Source: Micrococcales bacterium 31B (GTDB lineage: Bacteria; Actinomycetota; Actinomycetes; Actinomycetales; Dermabacteraceae). From it: a stretch of DNA of 64,000 nt. The notes below the pieces were generated by a model. It was given only the letters and a program-made list of their open reading frames with translations. It searched no databases and was not told where the DNA came from. Shown here piece by piece: positions 1-8,093 of the stretch. Location: positions 1 to 64,000 of the forward strand of contig JAFFTF010000004.1 of assembly GCA_022803075.1 (NCBI GenBank), given 5' to 3'. Every line of letters starts with the position of its first letter. Position 1 is the first letter of the stretch. Position numbers and translations under genes: made by a program.

Positions 1-17
1 GGCTCAGGCCATACAGG

Positions 18-1919
18 TTAGAACTGTGCCAGCGCCTCGCGAATCGCGTTCGCCTCAACCTGCGGCAGGGCAGACAGGGCGGCCTCGCTGCGAGCACCGA
101 ACACCGAGAGCGCCGCAGCGTTCTCATCGTTCACGGCGCCCACCGCGAAGTACGCGTCGCCCATGACGATGCTGCCACCGGTCGCGGTACCCGCAACACT
201 GTGCTCGATCACGGCGTTACCGTTGTCGGCGACGGGGGCATTCACGAAGTTGACGCTCACGCTCGTGATTGCGTAGTCGGCGAGGTCTTTAATCTCCTCG
301 GACCGCGCGACGTGGTCGCCGTCGGCGTCAACCCACACCTTCAGGCCGGCCAATTCGGCACCCGTGAGCTTGCCGTCTGCGTTCAGGTCACGATCGGCCA
401 GTTTGGCGTAGCCCTCGCCCAGCGCGCCGCCGAACAGGTTGTCGATCGAGGTCACACTGCCGTCGGCGCTGGGCTCCACAAGGAACCCGTCTCCGCCGGC
501 CAGCCAGCCCGAGGCTACGGGCGATCCCGTGCCGAGCAGGTCAAAGGCCGCCCCCGCGGGCTGATCTGCCACGTTGGAGGTATTGATCTTGCCGTCACCG
601 TTCAGGTCGAGAGCAATCGGGGTGACGTAGCCACAGCCCGTGAGCTGGATGGGCTGGCCAGTCACCGTGGTGAAGGGTAACGATTGGGCCATGACCCACC
701 ACTTACCGCCCCACACACCGAGCTTATCGTAATAGTCGATGCTCTGGCCGTTGGTCAGCACCCATCCGTGGTCACCCGAGATGCCCTTCATGAACTTGAC
801 GACGTAGCGCTGGCCCACCGGCACGTTGTGGAACGTGAACGCGGGGGACGTGCCTTGTGCCCACACCTTCTGCTCGACTGCGCCGGTGGCCATGTTGACG
901 AGGCTTACTTCATAACCCTCCATGCCCCAGGGCGCACAGAAGTTACCGGTGACGATGGTCGTCTTGGACTTGTCGCGCAGGCCCGCGTCGACGCGCTCGA
1001 GGTGCTGCCCCGGCACGAGAGTGAAGGGTGTGCTCCAGCCACCGTTTTCGTTGCCGGGCTTGAGGTCGGATTCACCGCCCGAGAAGGGGTACCAGCCCGA
1101 GGTGAACTTGGTTTCGTTGAAGTCGATAAATCCACGGCCGCAGTCAGACTCTTTGGTGAAGCTGATCTTGTAGAAGCCGTTTGCGTCGGTGACAGCCGAA
1201 TACGTGCTCATGGTGCCCGGGTATACGTCGCCACTGGGCAACGTGCGGTAGGTGACATCGACTCCGGGCACGCGCGTCTCGTCGGCACCCATGATTCCGT
1301 CGTTATTGGCGTCCTGCCACACCGTGCCGGAGACGGAACACACCTCGGTGATGGGCTTTTTGACCGTGACGCGCTGCCAGTCGTTGCCGGGGTTGTTCTC
1401 CTGAACCACGGGCTTCGCACCGGGGCGAACCTCAACCTTGTCGAGGTGCTTGCCCACGAGGGCGTCGGCACCCGCATAGATGGTCTGGTAGACCACGAGA
1501 TCCTTGCCCTCGAGACCTGCGGGCACGGGGATCTCGACCGTGACACTGCCGTCGGCCGCTTGGGGAGTAAAGATGAGCGCTCCCGTATAGGGGAGCAGCA
1601 CATTGTCGGTCTTATTGAAAAGTTGGGTGTGCAGGACATAGATCGTGCCGGGGTGCAGGCCCGTGTAGGTGACGACATCCTTGATGACGCCGTCCTTCAC
1701 GACGACATGGTCGCCGTCCGCTTTGTCGGTCGCGGTGGTTGAGATGGACGCTCCGGTCTCCTCGTTGACGGTCACGGGTGCGCTGGAGCCGCCCCCCGTG
1801 CCGCCGGTGGCGAGGGCATTGGTCTGCGACAGGGCAACACCAGCGCCTGTAAAGAGCATCGCCGCGGCCGCGCCAGCGACGAGGGCATTGCGCGCCCTGC
1901 GTGACGTGAAAGCTTTCAT
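18..1919 (-). CDS. Secreted VaFE / SdrD B-like surface protein with EF-hand loops
   Basis: 633 aa. The N-terminus is a signal peptide: basic MKAFTSRRAR, then an Ala-rich hydrophobic stretch to about residue 38. Residues ~40-165 resemble a VaFE repeat domain (VVTYTGLHPGTIYVL), a module of Gram-positive surface and pilin-like proteins. Residues ~192-315 resemble an SdrD B/Cna-B fold (SGTVWQDANNDGIM, then VTDANGFYKISF). A later part holds three calcium-loop-like segments (DLNGDGKI, DLNADGKL, DADGDHVA), as in EF-hand or dockerin proteins. No LPXTG motif or C-terminal membrane helix is present, so the protein is probably released or non-covalently attached. The ATG is preceded by GAAAGG on the minus strand. 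The role is inferred to be adhesion or surface structure; the ligand is unknown. Confidence 0.75.
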   Translation of the reverse strand: MKAFTSRRARNALVAGAAAAMLFTGAGVALSQTNALATGGTGGGSSAPVTVNEETGASISTTATDKADGDHVVVKDGVIKDVVTYTGLHPGTIYVLHTQLFNKTDNVLLPYTGALIFTPQAADGSVTVEIPVPAGLEGKDLVVYQTIYAGADALVGKHLDKVEVRPGAKPVVQENNPGNDWQRVTVKKPITEVCSVSGTVWQDANNDGIMGADETRVPGVDVTYRTLPSGDVYPGTMSTYSAVTDANGFYKISFTKESDCGRGFIDFNETKFTSGWYPFSGGESDLKPGNENGGWSTPFTLVPGQHLERVDAGLRDKSKTTIVTGNFCAPWGMEGYEVSLVNMATGAVEQKVWAQGTSPAFTFHNVPVGQRYVVKFMKGISGDHGWVLTNGQSIDYYDKLGVWGGKWWVMAQSLPFTTVTGQPIQLTGCGYVTPIALDLNGDGKINTSNVADQPAGAAFDLLGTGSPVASGWLAGGDGFLVEPSADGSVTSIDNLFGGALGEGYAKLADRDLNADGKLTGAELAGLKVWVDADGDHVARSEEIKDLADYAITSVSVNFVNAPVADNGNAVIEHSVAGTATGGSIVMGDAYFAVGAVNDENAAALSVFGARSEAALSALPQVEANAIREALAQF

Positions 1920-2255
1920 GATTGCCTTTCGATGTAATCGGTATATATGTAGCCGCTACATCGTTCGCCAAATCTGTGCACAAAGCAACATTACGCAGAG
2001 TGACCCGCTGGGTCGGCGGGACAATCCACACTCACAATTTCTGCAACAGGTCAAGTGCGGGGCCTCCACATCGCGATTATTCTTTTCGCCATTCACCCTC
2101 ATGTGGTCCCAAAAAGCGTGCCCCGTGCGTGGAGCAACAAGATTTAACCCAACGTCACCAATTTAGGTGACGGAAAGTAGGGCACTTGAGAGGCGACATG
2201 TCGAATCGTGACCAAATAGTTACTAGGGTGTCGCTTTCCTCCGGCGCTCCCTAAG
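1920..2255. other. Intergenic region upstream of the surface protein gene
   Basis: 336 bases without a convincing gene. The part next to the surface-protein start is AT-richer than its surroundings, holds a TATATA-like stretch near 1942-1948 and a short dyad, and probably contains that gene's promoter. The rest, up to the histidine kinase stop, shows nothing I recognise; short open frames here have no ribosome site and no family features. Confidence 0.5.
1947..1961. promoter_or_regulatory. Short inverted repeat, possible operator
   Basis: ATGTAG-CCG-CTACAT is a perfect 6-base dyad with a 3-base centre, about 30 bases upstream of the surface-protein ATG. It overlaps the AT-rich stretch where a minus-strand -10 element would lie. 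A repressor site is inferred from position and symmetry only. Confidence 0.25.
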
Positions 2256-3617
2256 TCAGGCAGGTTCGGACTCGGCGACTGGCACCGACACCACGAATCG
2301 AGCACCGCCCAGCGGCGAATCTTCGACCCACACGCGGCCCGCCATCCGCTCAACCATCGCGCTGACGATTGCGAGACCGAGTCCGGCCCCGCCCGCATCG
2401 CGGCCCCGTGCCGCATCCAGTCGCCGAAATCTCTCGAAGATGCTTTCGCGATCCGAGACCGGAACACCCTCGCCATCATCATCGACGTTTAGGTGCGCCT
2501 CAAAGTTCTCCCGGTGCAGGCTCACATGGACGATTCTGCGGGCGTGGCGCGCAGCGTTGGCGAGGAGATTCGCTACGACGTGCACGAGCATGCGCTCCTC
2601 GCAGCGCACCTGTACGGATTCAACCGCAGAACTGTCTATCAACAAGGAGCTGGCCGAGCGGCGCATCCAGGTCACTTGCTCCATGACAACATCATCGAAA
2701 TCGACGAGCGTCACCGAGATGGGCGAGCCCTCGTCGAGTCGCGCCAACTCGAGCATCGATTCGACGAGGGTCGCCATGCGCGACTCCTGACTGAGTACCT
2801 CACCGCTCAACTCCGTCACCGTGGTGTGGTGCGGGTGTCGACGTGCCACGTCGGCCAGTTGGCGCAGCGTCGCGAGGGGGGACCGCAATTCGTGCGAAGC
2901 GTCTGCGACAAACGTCTGTTGACGATCTTGAAATGCCTTTATGCGGGCCAACATCTCGTTGAGGGTGATTGCCAGGCGGGCCAGTTCGTCGTCCCCTCGC
3001 GGCACCGCAAGGTGGGTGGCCTCGAATCGGTGTGTGATGGATTCTGCTTGAGATCTCAGGGTTTCCACCGGGTGTAGCGCCCTGCCCACGGACAACCAGA
3101 CCACAACTCCGGTGAGCGCGCATCCGAGCGAACCCGCAATGATGCAGAGATTGAGCACCGTTCGAGCGGCGGCATCCGACTCGTCCTGTGCGAGCCCCAC
3201 GGCAACGAGTTGGCCCGGCGCTCCCGACACCGCCGCCACCACGAACGCATCGTCTAGGCCCGCATCGCGCACGCCCTGGGACCACCCCGGAGTCAGGCGC
3301 AGCGCAGCGCGCACCTCAGGGTGATCGGTCGCCACAACGGACCCCGAGGCCACATCGATCACCTGCACGACGATGTCTTGCTTCGAGGTGGACGCCACCT
3401 CGGCGGGCGTCGCACCTGCCGCCATCTGGGCGACAATGGCGCTTGCCTCCTGGCTCGCAGCGTTGGCGACGGATTCGACGAGGTTGGCGTGAAATACCGC
3501 AACGAAGATCCACGTGCCAGCGACGGTGAGCAGCAAGCAGGCGAGGGTCGCGGCCGCGGTGATCCTTACGCGAATGTGGAACCTAGCGCGCCGCAGGCGC
3601 AGCATCAGGCGCTTCAT
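2256..3617 (-). CDS. Sensor histidine kinase (two-component system)
   Basis: 453 aa membrane histidine kinase. There is one TM helix at ~20-45, an extracytoplasmic region of about 110 residues, a second TM at ~154-178 and a HAMP-like linker (GRALHPVETLRSQAESITHR). The HisKA phosphoacceptor is His242 in DASHELRSP. The ATPase domain shows the N box (NLLANAARHA), G1 (DDGEGVP) and G2 (GAGLGLAIVSAM). It should autophosphorylate and pass phosphate to the adjacent regulator. The ATG at 3617 shares one base with the regulator's TGA, so the two are translationally coupled; a TTG one codon earlier is less likely. The signal is unknown. The nearest possible target is the surface protein downstream, but no shared operator was identified. 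Confidence 0.9.
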   Translation of the reverse strand: MKRLMLRLRRARFHIRVRITAAATLACLLLTVAGTWIFVAVFHANLVESVANAASQEASAIVAQMAAGATPAEVASTSKQDIVVQVIDVASGSVVATDHPEVRAALRLTPGWSQGVRDAGLDDAFVVAAVSGAPGQLVAVGLAQDESDAAARTVLNLCIIAGSLGCALTGVVVWLSVGRALHPVETLRSQAESITHRFEATHLAVPRGDDELARLAITLNEMLARIKAFQDRQQTFVADASHELRSPLATLRQLADVARRHPHHTTVTELSGEVLSQESRMATLVESMLELARLDEGSPISVTLVDFDDVVMEQVTWMRRSASSLLIDSSAVESVQVRCEERMLVHVVANLLANAARHARRIVHVSLHRENFEAHLNVDDDGEGVPVSDRESIFERFRRLDAARGRDAGGAGLGLAIVSAMVERMAGRVWVEDSPLGGARFVVSVPVAESEPA

Positions 3618-4288
3618 CAACTCGACCGCAGTCGGTACCCGATACCGCGTACGGTTTCGATCGATTCGACCCCGAAGGGTTTATCGACCTTGCGCCGCAG
3701 GCGGCCCACATACACCTCGATAATGTTGGGGTCGCCATCAAAGTCGAACCCCCACACCCCCGTGATGAGGTCTTGCTTCGACACCACTATGTCGCGGTTG
3801 CGCATGAGGATCTCCAGCACCGCGAACTCGCGGCGCGAGATCTCCAAGACCTGCCCTCCGCGCGTCACCGTGCGCCGCGCGGGGTCCAGCACGATGCCTG
3901 CGACGGTAATCGAGATGGGCCGCGCGGACTGGGGTCTCCGCGCGAGGGATCGCAGCCGGGCCAGCAGGACCTCGAAGTCGAATGGTTTAGTGACATAGTC
4001 GTCGGCGCCGTAGTCAAGCCCCCTCACGGCGTCGGTGGCGGACGCCCGGGCCGTCAGCATGACGATTGGGGTCCAGTTTTCGCGCTCTCGCAGCGCCCGG
4101 CACACGGCATACCCGTGCGTCCCGGGCAGCATGACATCGAGGATGATCACGTCGTAGGTGTTTTCGTCGGCGAGCCATAGAGCGTCGTCCCCGGTGTGCG
4201 CCACGTCGGCCTGGTGCCCCTCCAACTGCAGTCCGTCGCGCAGAAAGTGCGCCAGTTTCACTTCATCGTCGACCACTAGCACGCGCAT
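3617..4288 (-). CDS. OmpR-family response regulator
   Basis: 223 aa. The receiver domain (residues 1-~115) has the acidic pair DDE at 7-9, phosphoacceptor Asp51 (IILDVMLPG), the conserved Thr in MLTARAS and Lys in YVTKPFD. The C-terminal winged helix (~125-222) has the usual REFAVLEILMRNRDIVVSKQ helix and the VGRLRRKVD / VRGIGYRL end. It is first in a two-gene operon with the histidine kinase and overlaps it by one base. It binds DNA as a phosphorylated dimer; targets cannot be named from the sequence. Confidence 0.93.
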   Translation of the reverse strand: MRVLVVDDEVKLAHFLRDGLQLEGHQADVAHTGDDALWLADENTYDVIILDVMLPGTHGYAVCRALRERENWTPIVMLTARASATDAVRGLDYGADDYVTKPFDFEVLLARLRSLARRPQSARPISITVAGIVLDPARRTVTRGGQVLEISRREFAVLEILMRNRDIVVSKQDLITGVWGFDFDGDPNIIEVYVGRLRRKVDKPFGVESIETVRGIGYRLRSS

Positions 4289-4393
4289 GAAGGGCTCCTG
4301 AGGATTGTGGGTTCGCCTGCCCGGCCGGGCGCGGCACGGGCATACAGTAGCCGCTCCACCTGAATTCAGCCTCGAAAGCCTTGCGCGCGACGA

Positions 4394-4427
4394 GTTAATC
4401 GATTAACCTCCGTGTTAATCGTTTAAC
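4394..4427 (+). promoter_or_regulatory. Tandem LacI-type operators
   Basis: Two copies of a 14-base near-palindrome: GTTAATCGATTAAC (4394-4407, perfect) and GTTAATCGTTTAAC (4414-4427, one mismatch). Their centres are 20 bases apart. The central CG and the arms fit the operator style of the LacI/GalR family, and a LacI-type regulator is encoded four genes downstream in the same operon. The second site ends 15 bases before the first permease ATG, so binding should block initiation or early elongation. Confidence 0.75.
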
Positions 4428-4442
4428 CAATGGAGGTTACGT

Positions 4443-5462
4443 ATGGCGCTCACCCGCCACCGCGACGCGCCCGAGCGCGGCACCACCGAGGCGTCCCGCC
4501 CGAACCCGATGCCGCGCCGGGAACCAACCCCCCGGCGCCGCCCCCTCACCCTCGGCCAGCGCCTCCGCCGCGACTGGCAGATGCTGCTCATGATGCTGCC
4601 CGGAGTCGTCGCGCTCCTGCTGTTCTTCTACATCCCCATCCTCGGCAACGTCATCGCCTTCAAGGACTACCAACCCTTCATCGGCATCTACGACAGCGAA
4701 TGGGTCGGGCTCCAGCAATTCATCGACCTCTACGACAACGACGCCTTCTGGCTCGCCCTGAAGAACACCTTCGTTTTCGCCGCGTTCCAACTCGTGCTGC
4801 TGTTCCCCGTGCCCATCGCGCTCGCGATCCTCGTCGACTCCCTCATCTCGGCCCGCGTGCGCCGCGTGTTCCAAAGCATCGTCTACCTGCCGCACTTCCT
4901 CTCCTGGGTGCTGGTCATCGCCCTCTTCCAGCAAATGCTCGGCGGCGCCGGCTTTATCAATAACACCCTGCGCGACCTCGGCATCGACCCGATCCCGTTC
5001 ATGACCAACCCCGACACGTTCCCCTGGCTCATCACGGCGCAGCTGATCTGGAAGGAATCGGGCTGGGCCATGATTATCTTCCTCGCCGCCCTCGCCGCCA
5101 TCGACACCTCGCTGTACGAATCGGCCGCCGTCGACGGCGCCGGGCGTTGGCGCCGCGTCTGGCACATCACCCTGCCCGGGTTGCGCCCCGTCATCGTGCT
5201 GCTGCTGATCCTGCGCATCGGCGACATCCTCAGCGTCGGCTTCGAACAGTTCTTGCTGCAACGCGACTCCGTCGGCGCCGACGCCGCCCAGGTCCTCGAC
5301 ACCTTTACCTACTACGAGGGTGTGCTCGGCGGCGAATGGAGCGCGGGCACCGCCGCCGGCCTCGCCAAGGGCATCGTGGGCATCATCCTCATCGCCGCCG
5401 CCAACCACCTCGCCCACCGCTTCGGCGAGGCCGGCGTCTACCAAAGGAGCGACCGCTCATGA
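4443..5462 (+). CDS. Carbohydrate ABC transporter permease, LplB-like
   Basis: 339 aa inner-membrane permease of the CUT1 type (LplB/UgpA-like), with about six membrane helices starting at ~35 (MLLMMLPGVVALLLFFYIP). The EAA loop that contacts the ATPase is ESAAVDGAGRWRRVWHITLPG. GGAGG lies 6 bases before the ATG. The gene ends in an ATGA overlap with the second permease, and together they form the heterodimeric channel. The long Arg/Pro-rich cytoplasmic N-terminus (~30 residues) is slightly unusual. It is likely repressed through the two operators directly upstream. LplB/YtcP systems often carry oligosaccharides such as aldouronates; the substrate here is unknown. Confidence 0.92.
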   Translation: MALTRHRDAPERGTTEASRPNPMPRREPTPRRRPLTLGQRLRRDWQMLLMMLPGVVALLLFFYIPILGNVIAFKDYQPFIGIYDSEWVGLQQFIDLYDNDAFWLALKNTFVFAAFQLVLLFPVPIALAILVDSLISARVRRVFQSIVYLPHFLSWVLVIALFQQMLGGAGFINNTLRDLGIDPIPFMTNPDTFPWLITAQLIWKESGWAMIIFLAALAAIDTSLYESAAVDGAGRWRRVWHITLPGLRPVIVLLLILRIGDILSVGFEQFLLQRDSVGADAAQVLDTFTYYEGVLGGEWSAGTAAGLAKGIVGIILIAAANHLAHRFGEAGVYQRSDRS

Positions 5463-6340
5463 CCCGCCCCGCCTGGAAAGAGAAGCCCTCACCCCTCTAC
5501 GCGAGCATCAAAGGCCTGGTCATCGCGCTAATCTCGCTCGCCATCGTAGTCCCCATGCTCGTCGTGTTCTCGACCTCCCTCGCGAGCGCCGACCAGGTCA
5601 TAGCGGCGGGTGGCTTCGTACTGTGGCCCGAACGACCCACCCTCGAGGCGTACCGCGCCATCTTCTCGGGCAGCCTCATGACCCAGGCCATCGGCGTCAG
5701 CGTCTTCGTCACCGTGGTCGGCACGGTGCTCGCCACCACCTGCACCATCCTCATGGCCTACGCCACCAGCCGACCGGGCGTGCTCCTCGCCCGCCCCGTC
5801 AACCTCATGGTGCTGTTCACGCTGCTGTTCGCGCCCGGCATCATCCCCATGTTCCTCATGGTCAAGCAACTCGGCCTGATCGACTCCCTGTGGTCGCTGA
5901 TCCTGCCCGGCCTGCTCAGCGGCTTCAACTTCGTCGTGATGCGAGCGTTCTTCATGAACCTGCCCGCCGAGCTCCTCGAGAGTGCCCGCATCGACGGGGC
6001 CAGCGACTTCGCTATTCTGCACCGCATCGTGCTGCCCCTTTCCAAGGCGGTGGTGGCGGTCGTCAGCCTGTTTTACGCCGTCGGCTTCTGGAACTCGTTT
6101 TTCAACGCCCTCATCTACGTGAACGACACGTCGAAGTGGCCCGTGCAGGTCGTGCTGCGCACGTATGTGCTGCAGGGGCGTTCCCTCAACGCCGACCAAC
6201 TCGGCATCCAAAACCTGCCTCCCTCCCAGTCGATCCAGATGGCCGTCGTGGTCGTCGCCCTCGTGCCGATTCTGCTGGTCTACCCGTTCCTGCAGCGGCA
6301 CTTCACCAAGGGCGTCATCACGGGCGCCATTAAGGGGTGA
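5459..6340 (+). CDS. Carbohydrate ABC transporter permease, YtcP/LplC-like
   Basis: 293 aa, starting at the ATG of the ATGA overlap with the upstream permease (MTRPAWKEK). About six membrane helices; EAA loop ESARIDGASDFAILHRIVLPLS. It pairs with the preceding permease as the second half of a CUT1 importer. The open frame extends further upstream, but that extension lies inside the first permease gene and is not used. A hairpin with a T-run overlaps its stop codon and may reduce read-through into the binding-protein gene. No ATP-binding subunit is encoded nearby, so the importer presumably uses a shared MsmX/MsiK-type ATPase from elsewhere in the genome. Confidence 0.92.
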   Translation: MTRPAWKEKPSPLYASIKGLVIALISLAIVVPMLVVFSTSLASADQVIAAGGFVLWPERPTLEAYRAIFSGSLMTQAIGVSVFVTVVGTVLATTCTILMAYATSRPGVLLARPVNLMVLFTLLFAPGIIPMFLMVKQLGLIDSLWSLILPGLLSGFNFVVMRAFFMNLPAELLESARIDGASDFAILHRIVLPLSKAVVAVVSLFYAVGFWNSFFNALIYVNDTSKWPVQVVLRTYVLQGRSLNADQLGIQNLPPSQSIQMAVVVVALVPILLVYPFLQRHFTKGVITGAIKG

Positions 6341-6355
6341 GCGGCCCCCTTTTTT
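6332..6355 (+). terminator. Intrinsic terminator-like hairpin after the permeases
   Basis: AAGGGG and CCCCTT form a 6-base stem around a short loop that holds the permease stop codon, followed by a run of T residues (6350-6355). It looks like a modest rho-independent terminator or attenuator inside the operon, 70 bases before the binding-protein gene. Confidence 0.5.
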
Positions 6356-6424
6356 CTGGACGCCCCGACCCCACGCCCCAGCGCCACCTAGTTTTCATTC
6401 GCCCCCATACAACGGAGAGATGTC

Positions 6425-8065
6425 ATGAAGAGTTCACAACCATCGTTTAGCCGCCGCGCCCTGCTCCGTACGGGAGTCGTCGCGGCCGCCAGCCTGGGTG
6501 CCGCCCCTGCCCTCGCCGCGTGCGGAGGCGGAGGAGGCGCCGCAGCCAACGGGGGCGCCGCGGCGTCCGCCCAGGTCACGCTGCCCACCTACCGGCCCTT
6601 CGAGGGGGTCACCCCCGACTTCCCCGGCACCGCCGAGGGCGTGCAAAACGGGTTTCTGAAGATGCCCGCCGAGCTCATCAAGTCCACCACCGCGAAGCCC
6701 CTCAGCGGACCAGTCACGGCGCTCACCGAAACCTTCGACACCCCGCCCACCCCCATGGCGAGCAACGCGTTCTGGAAGAACCTGAACACGGCCCTCGGCG
6801 GCGACCTCAACCTGACGATCGGCACCGACCCGGGCTACCCCGAGAAATTCGCGACGATCCTCGCGGGCGGCGACCTGCCCGACATGATGTGGGTACCGCC
6901 CAACCAGGGCATCCCCAACGTCGCGCAAATGCTCGAGGCCAAGTTCACCGACCTCACGCAGTACCTCTCGGGCGATGCCGTGCTCGAATACCCCAACCTC
7001 GCGGCCCTCAAGCCCGACTCTTGGAAGACCGCAGTCGTCAACGGCAAGATCTGGGGCGCACCGATTCCCTCCACCCCCTTCGGCCAGGTGATGCTGGGCA
7101 ATCAGGCCAAGTGGGACAAGGTGGGCGGGTTGCAATGTACGAGCGCCGACGAGTTCGCCGACAAGTGCAAGCAACTTCTGAACGAATCGGCCAAGCAGTA
7201 CGTGCTCGAACCCGCGTACATCAACATGGTGCACATGTTCTCGTCGTGGTTCGGCGCCCACGACAACTGGTTTCTCGACGAGAGCAAGAACCTCAAGCAC
7301 TACTTCGAAGAGGAGGCCTACAAAGAATCGGTCGCGTACGCGGCGAAACTCTTCAAGGCCGGCTACTTCTACCCCGACGCCAACCTCGCCGACTCCGCCA
7401 ACGCCATGGTGCAGGGCAGCATCGCGGCGCAGGTTGTCGTCGGCCCCACGGCCCCGCATGCGTACATCACGCGCGACCCCAACATCGTGATGGAAAACCT
7501 GCTGCCCTTCGGTGCGCAGGCCGGCCTCACGCCCATCTACGGGATGGGCTACGGCACCGTCGGCTACACGGCGTTCAAGCAGGCCGACGAGGCCAAGACT
7601 CGTCAACTGCTCGCGCTCATCAACTGGCTCTCGGCGCCGTTCGGCACCGAGGAATACCTCACCAAGAACTACGGCGTCGAGGGCCAGCAGTTCGAGCGCG
7701 ACGCGAGTGGCAACCCCGTTCCCCTCGACTCCGCGAAGGCCGACGTGCCGGGGCTGGTCAGCGCGCTCGTCATCATGTCGAACTGCGAGAGCGTCAACTT
7801 CAACGGCACCCACCCCGAAGATGTCGAGGTCGTGCACTCCTACCAGCAGGAACTCATCAAAATTTCGTCGCAATCCGCCGTCAAGGGCCTGTATTCCGAC
7901 ACCAACACCAAGGTCGGCCCCAAAATCACGGCGGCGGCGCGCGACATCATGGTGGACATCGTGACGGGCCGCAAGGAGATTTCGGCCTGGGACGACGCCG
8001 TGAAAGCCTGGCGTAGCGACGGCGGCGACAAGATTCGGGAAGAATACGAGAAGGCACTCGCTTAA
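6425..8065 (+). CDS. Lipoprotein solute-binding protein of the ABC importer
   Basis: 546 aa extracellular sugar-binding lipoprotein of the large LipO-like class (family 1 binding proteins are usually 400-550 aa). The N-terminus has a twin-arginine-like SRRALLRTG, a hydrophobic segment and a lipobox ending in Cys33 (LAAC), followed by a Gly/Ala linker, so it is lipid-anchored to the outer face of the membrane. The body has typical binding-protein elements (NLTIGTDPGYPEKFATILAGGDLPDMMWV). GGAGAG precedes the ATG. It follows the two permeases and should deliver substrate to them. The unusual order, binding protein after the permeases, coincides with the hairpin upstream. Confidence 0.9.
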   Translation: MKSSQPSFSRRALLRTGVVAAASLGAAPALAACGGGGGAAANGGAAASAQVTLPTYRPFEGVTPDFPGTAEGVQNGFLKMPAELIKSTTAKPLSGPVTALTETFDTPPTPMASNAFWKNLNTALGGDLNLTIGTDPGYPEKFATILAGGDLPDMMWVPPNQGIPNVAQMLEAKFTDLTQYLSGDAVLEYPNLAALKPDSWKTAVVNGKIWGAPIPSTPFGQVMLGNQAKWDKVGGLQCTSADEFADKCKQLLNESAKQYVLEPAYINMVHMFSSWFGAHDNWFLDESKNLKHYFEEEAYKESVAYAAKLFKAGYFYPDANLADSANAMVQGSIAAQVVVGPTAPHAYITRDPNIVMENLLPFGAQAGLTPIYGMGYGTVGYTAFKQADEAKTRQLLALINWLSAPFGTEEYLTKNYGVEGQQFERDASGNPVPLDSAKADVPGLVSALVIMSNCESVNFNGTHPEDVEVVHSYQQELIKISSQSAVKGLYSDTNTKVGPKITAAARDIMVDIVTGRKEISAWDDAVKAWRSDGGDKIREEYEKALA

Positions 8066-8093
8066 TCGACCCACCACACAGCATGAAGGCACC

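Noticed and set aside
1922-2170. Small plus-strand frame of 82 codons in the first intergenic region
   Set aside because: No ribosome site, no recognisable motif, and it lies over the promoter area of the minus-strand gene.
4360-4369. CTGAATTCAG palindrome upstream of the permease operon
   Set aside because: A single 10-base dyad without a second copy or link to a regulator; too likely by chance to call.
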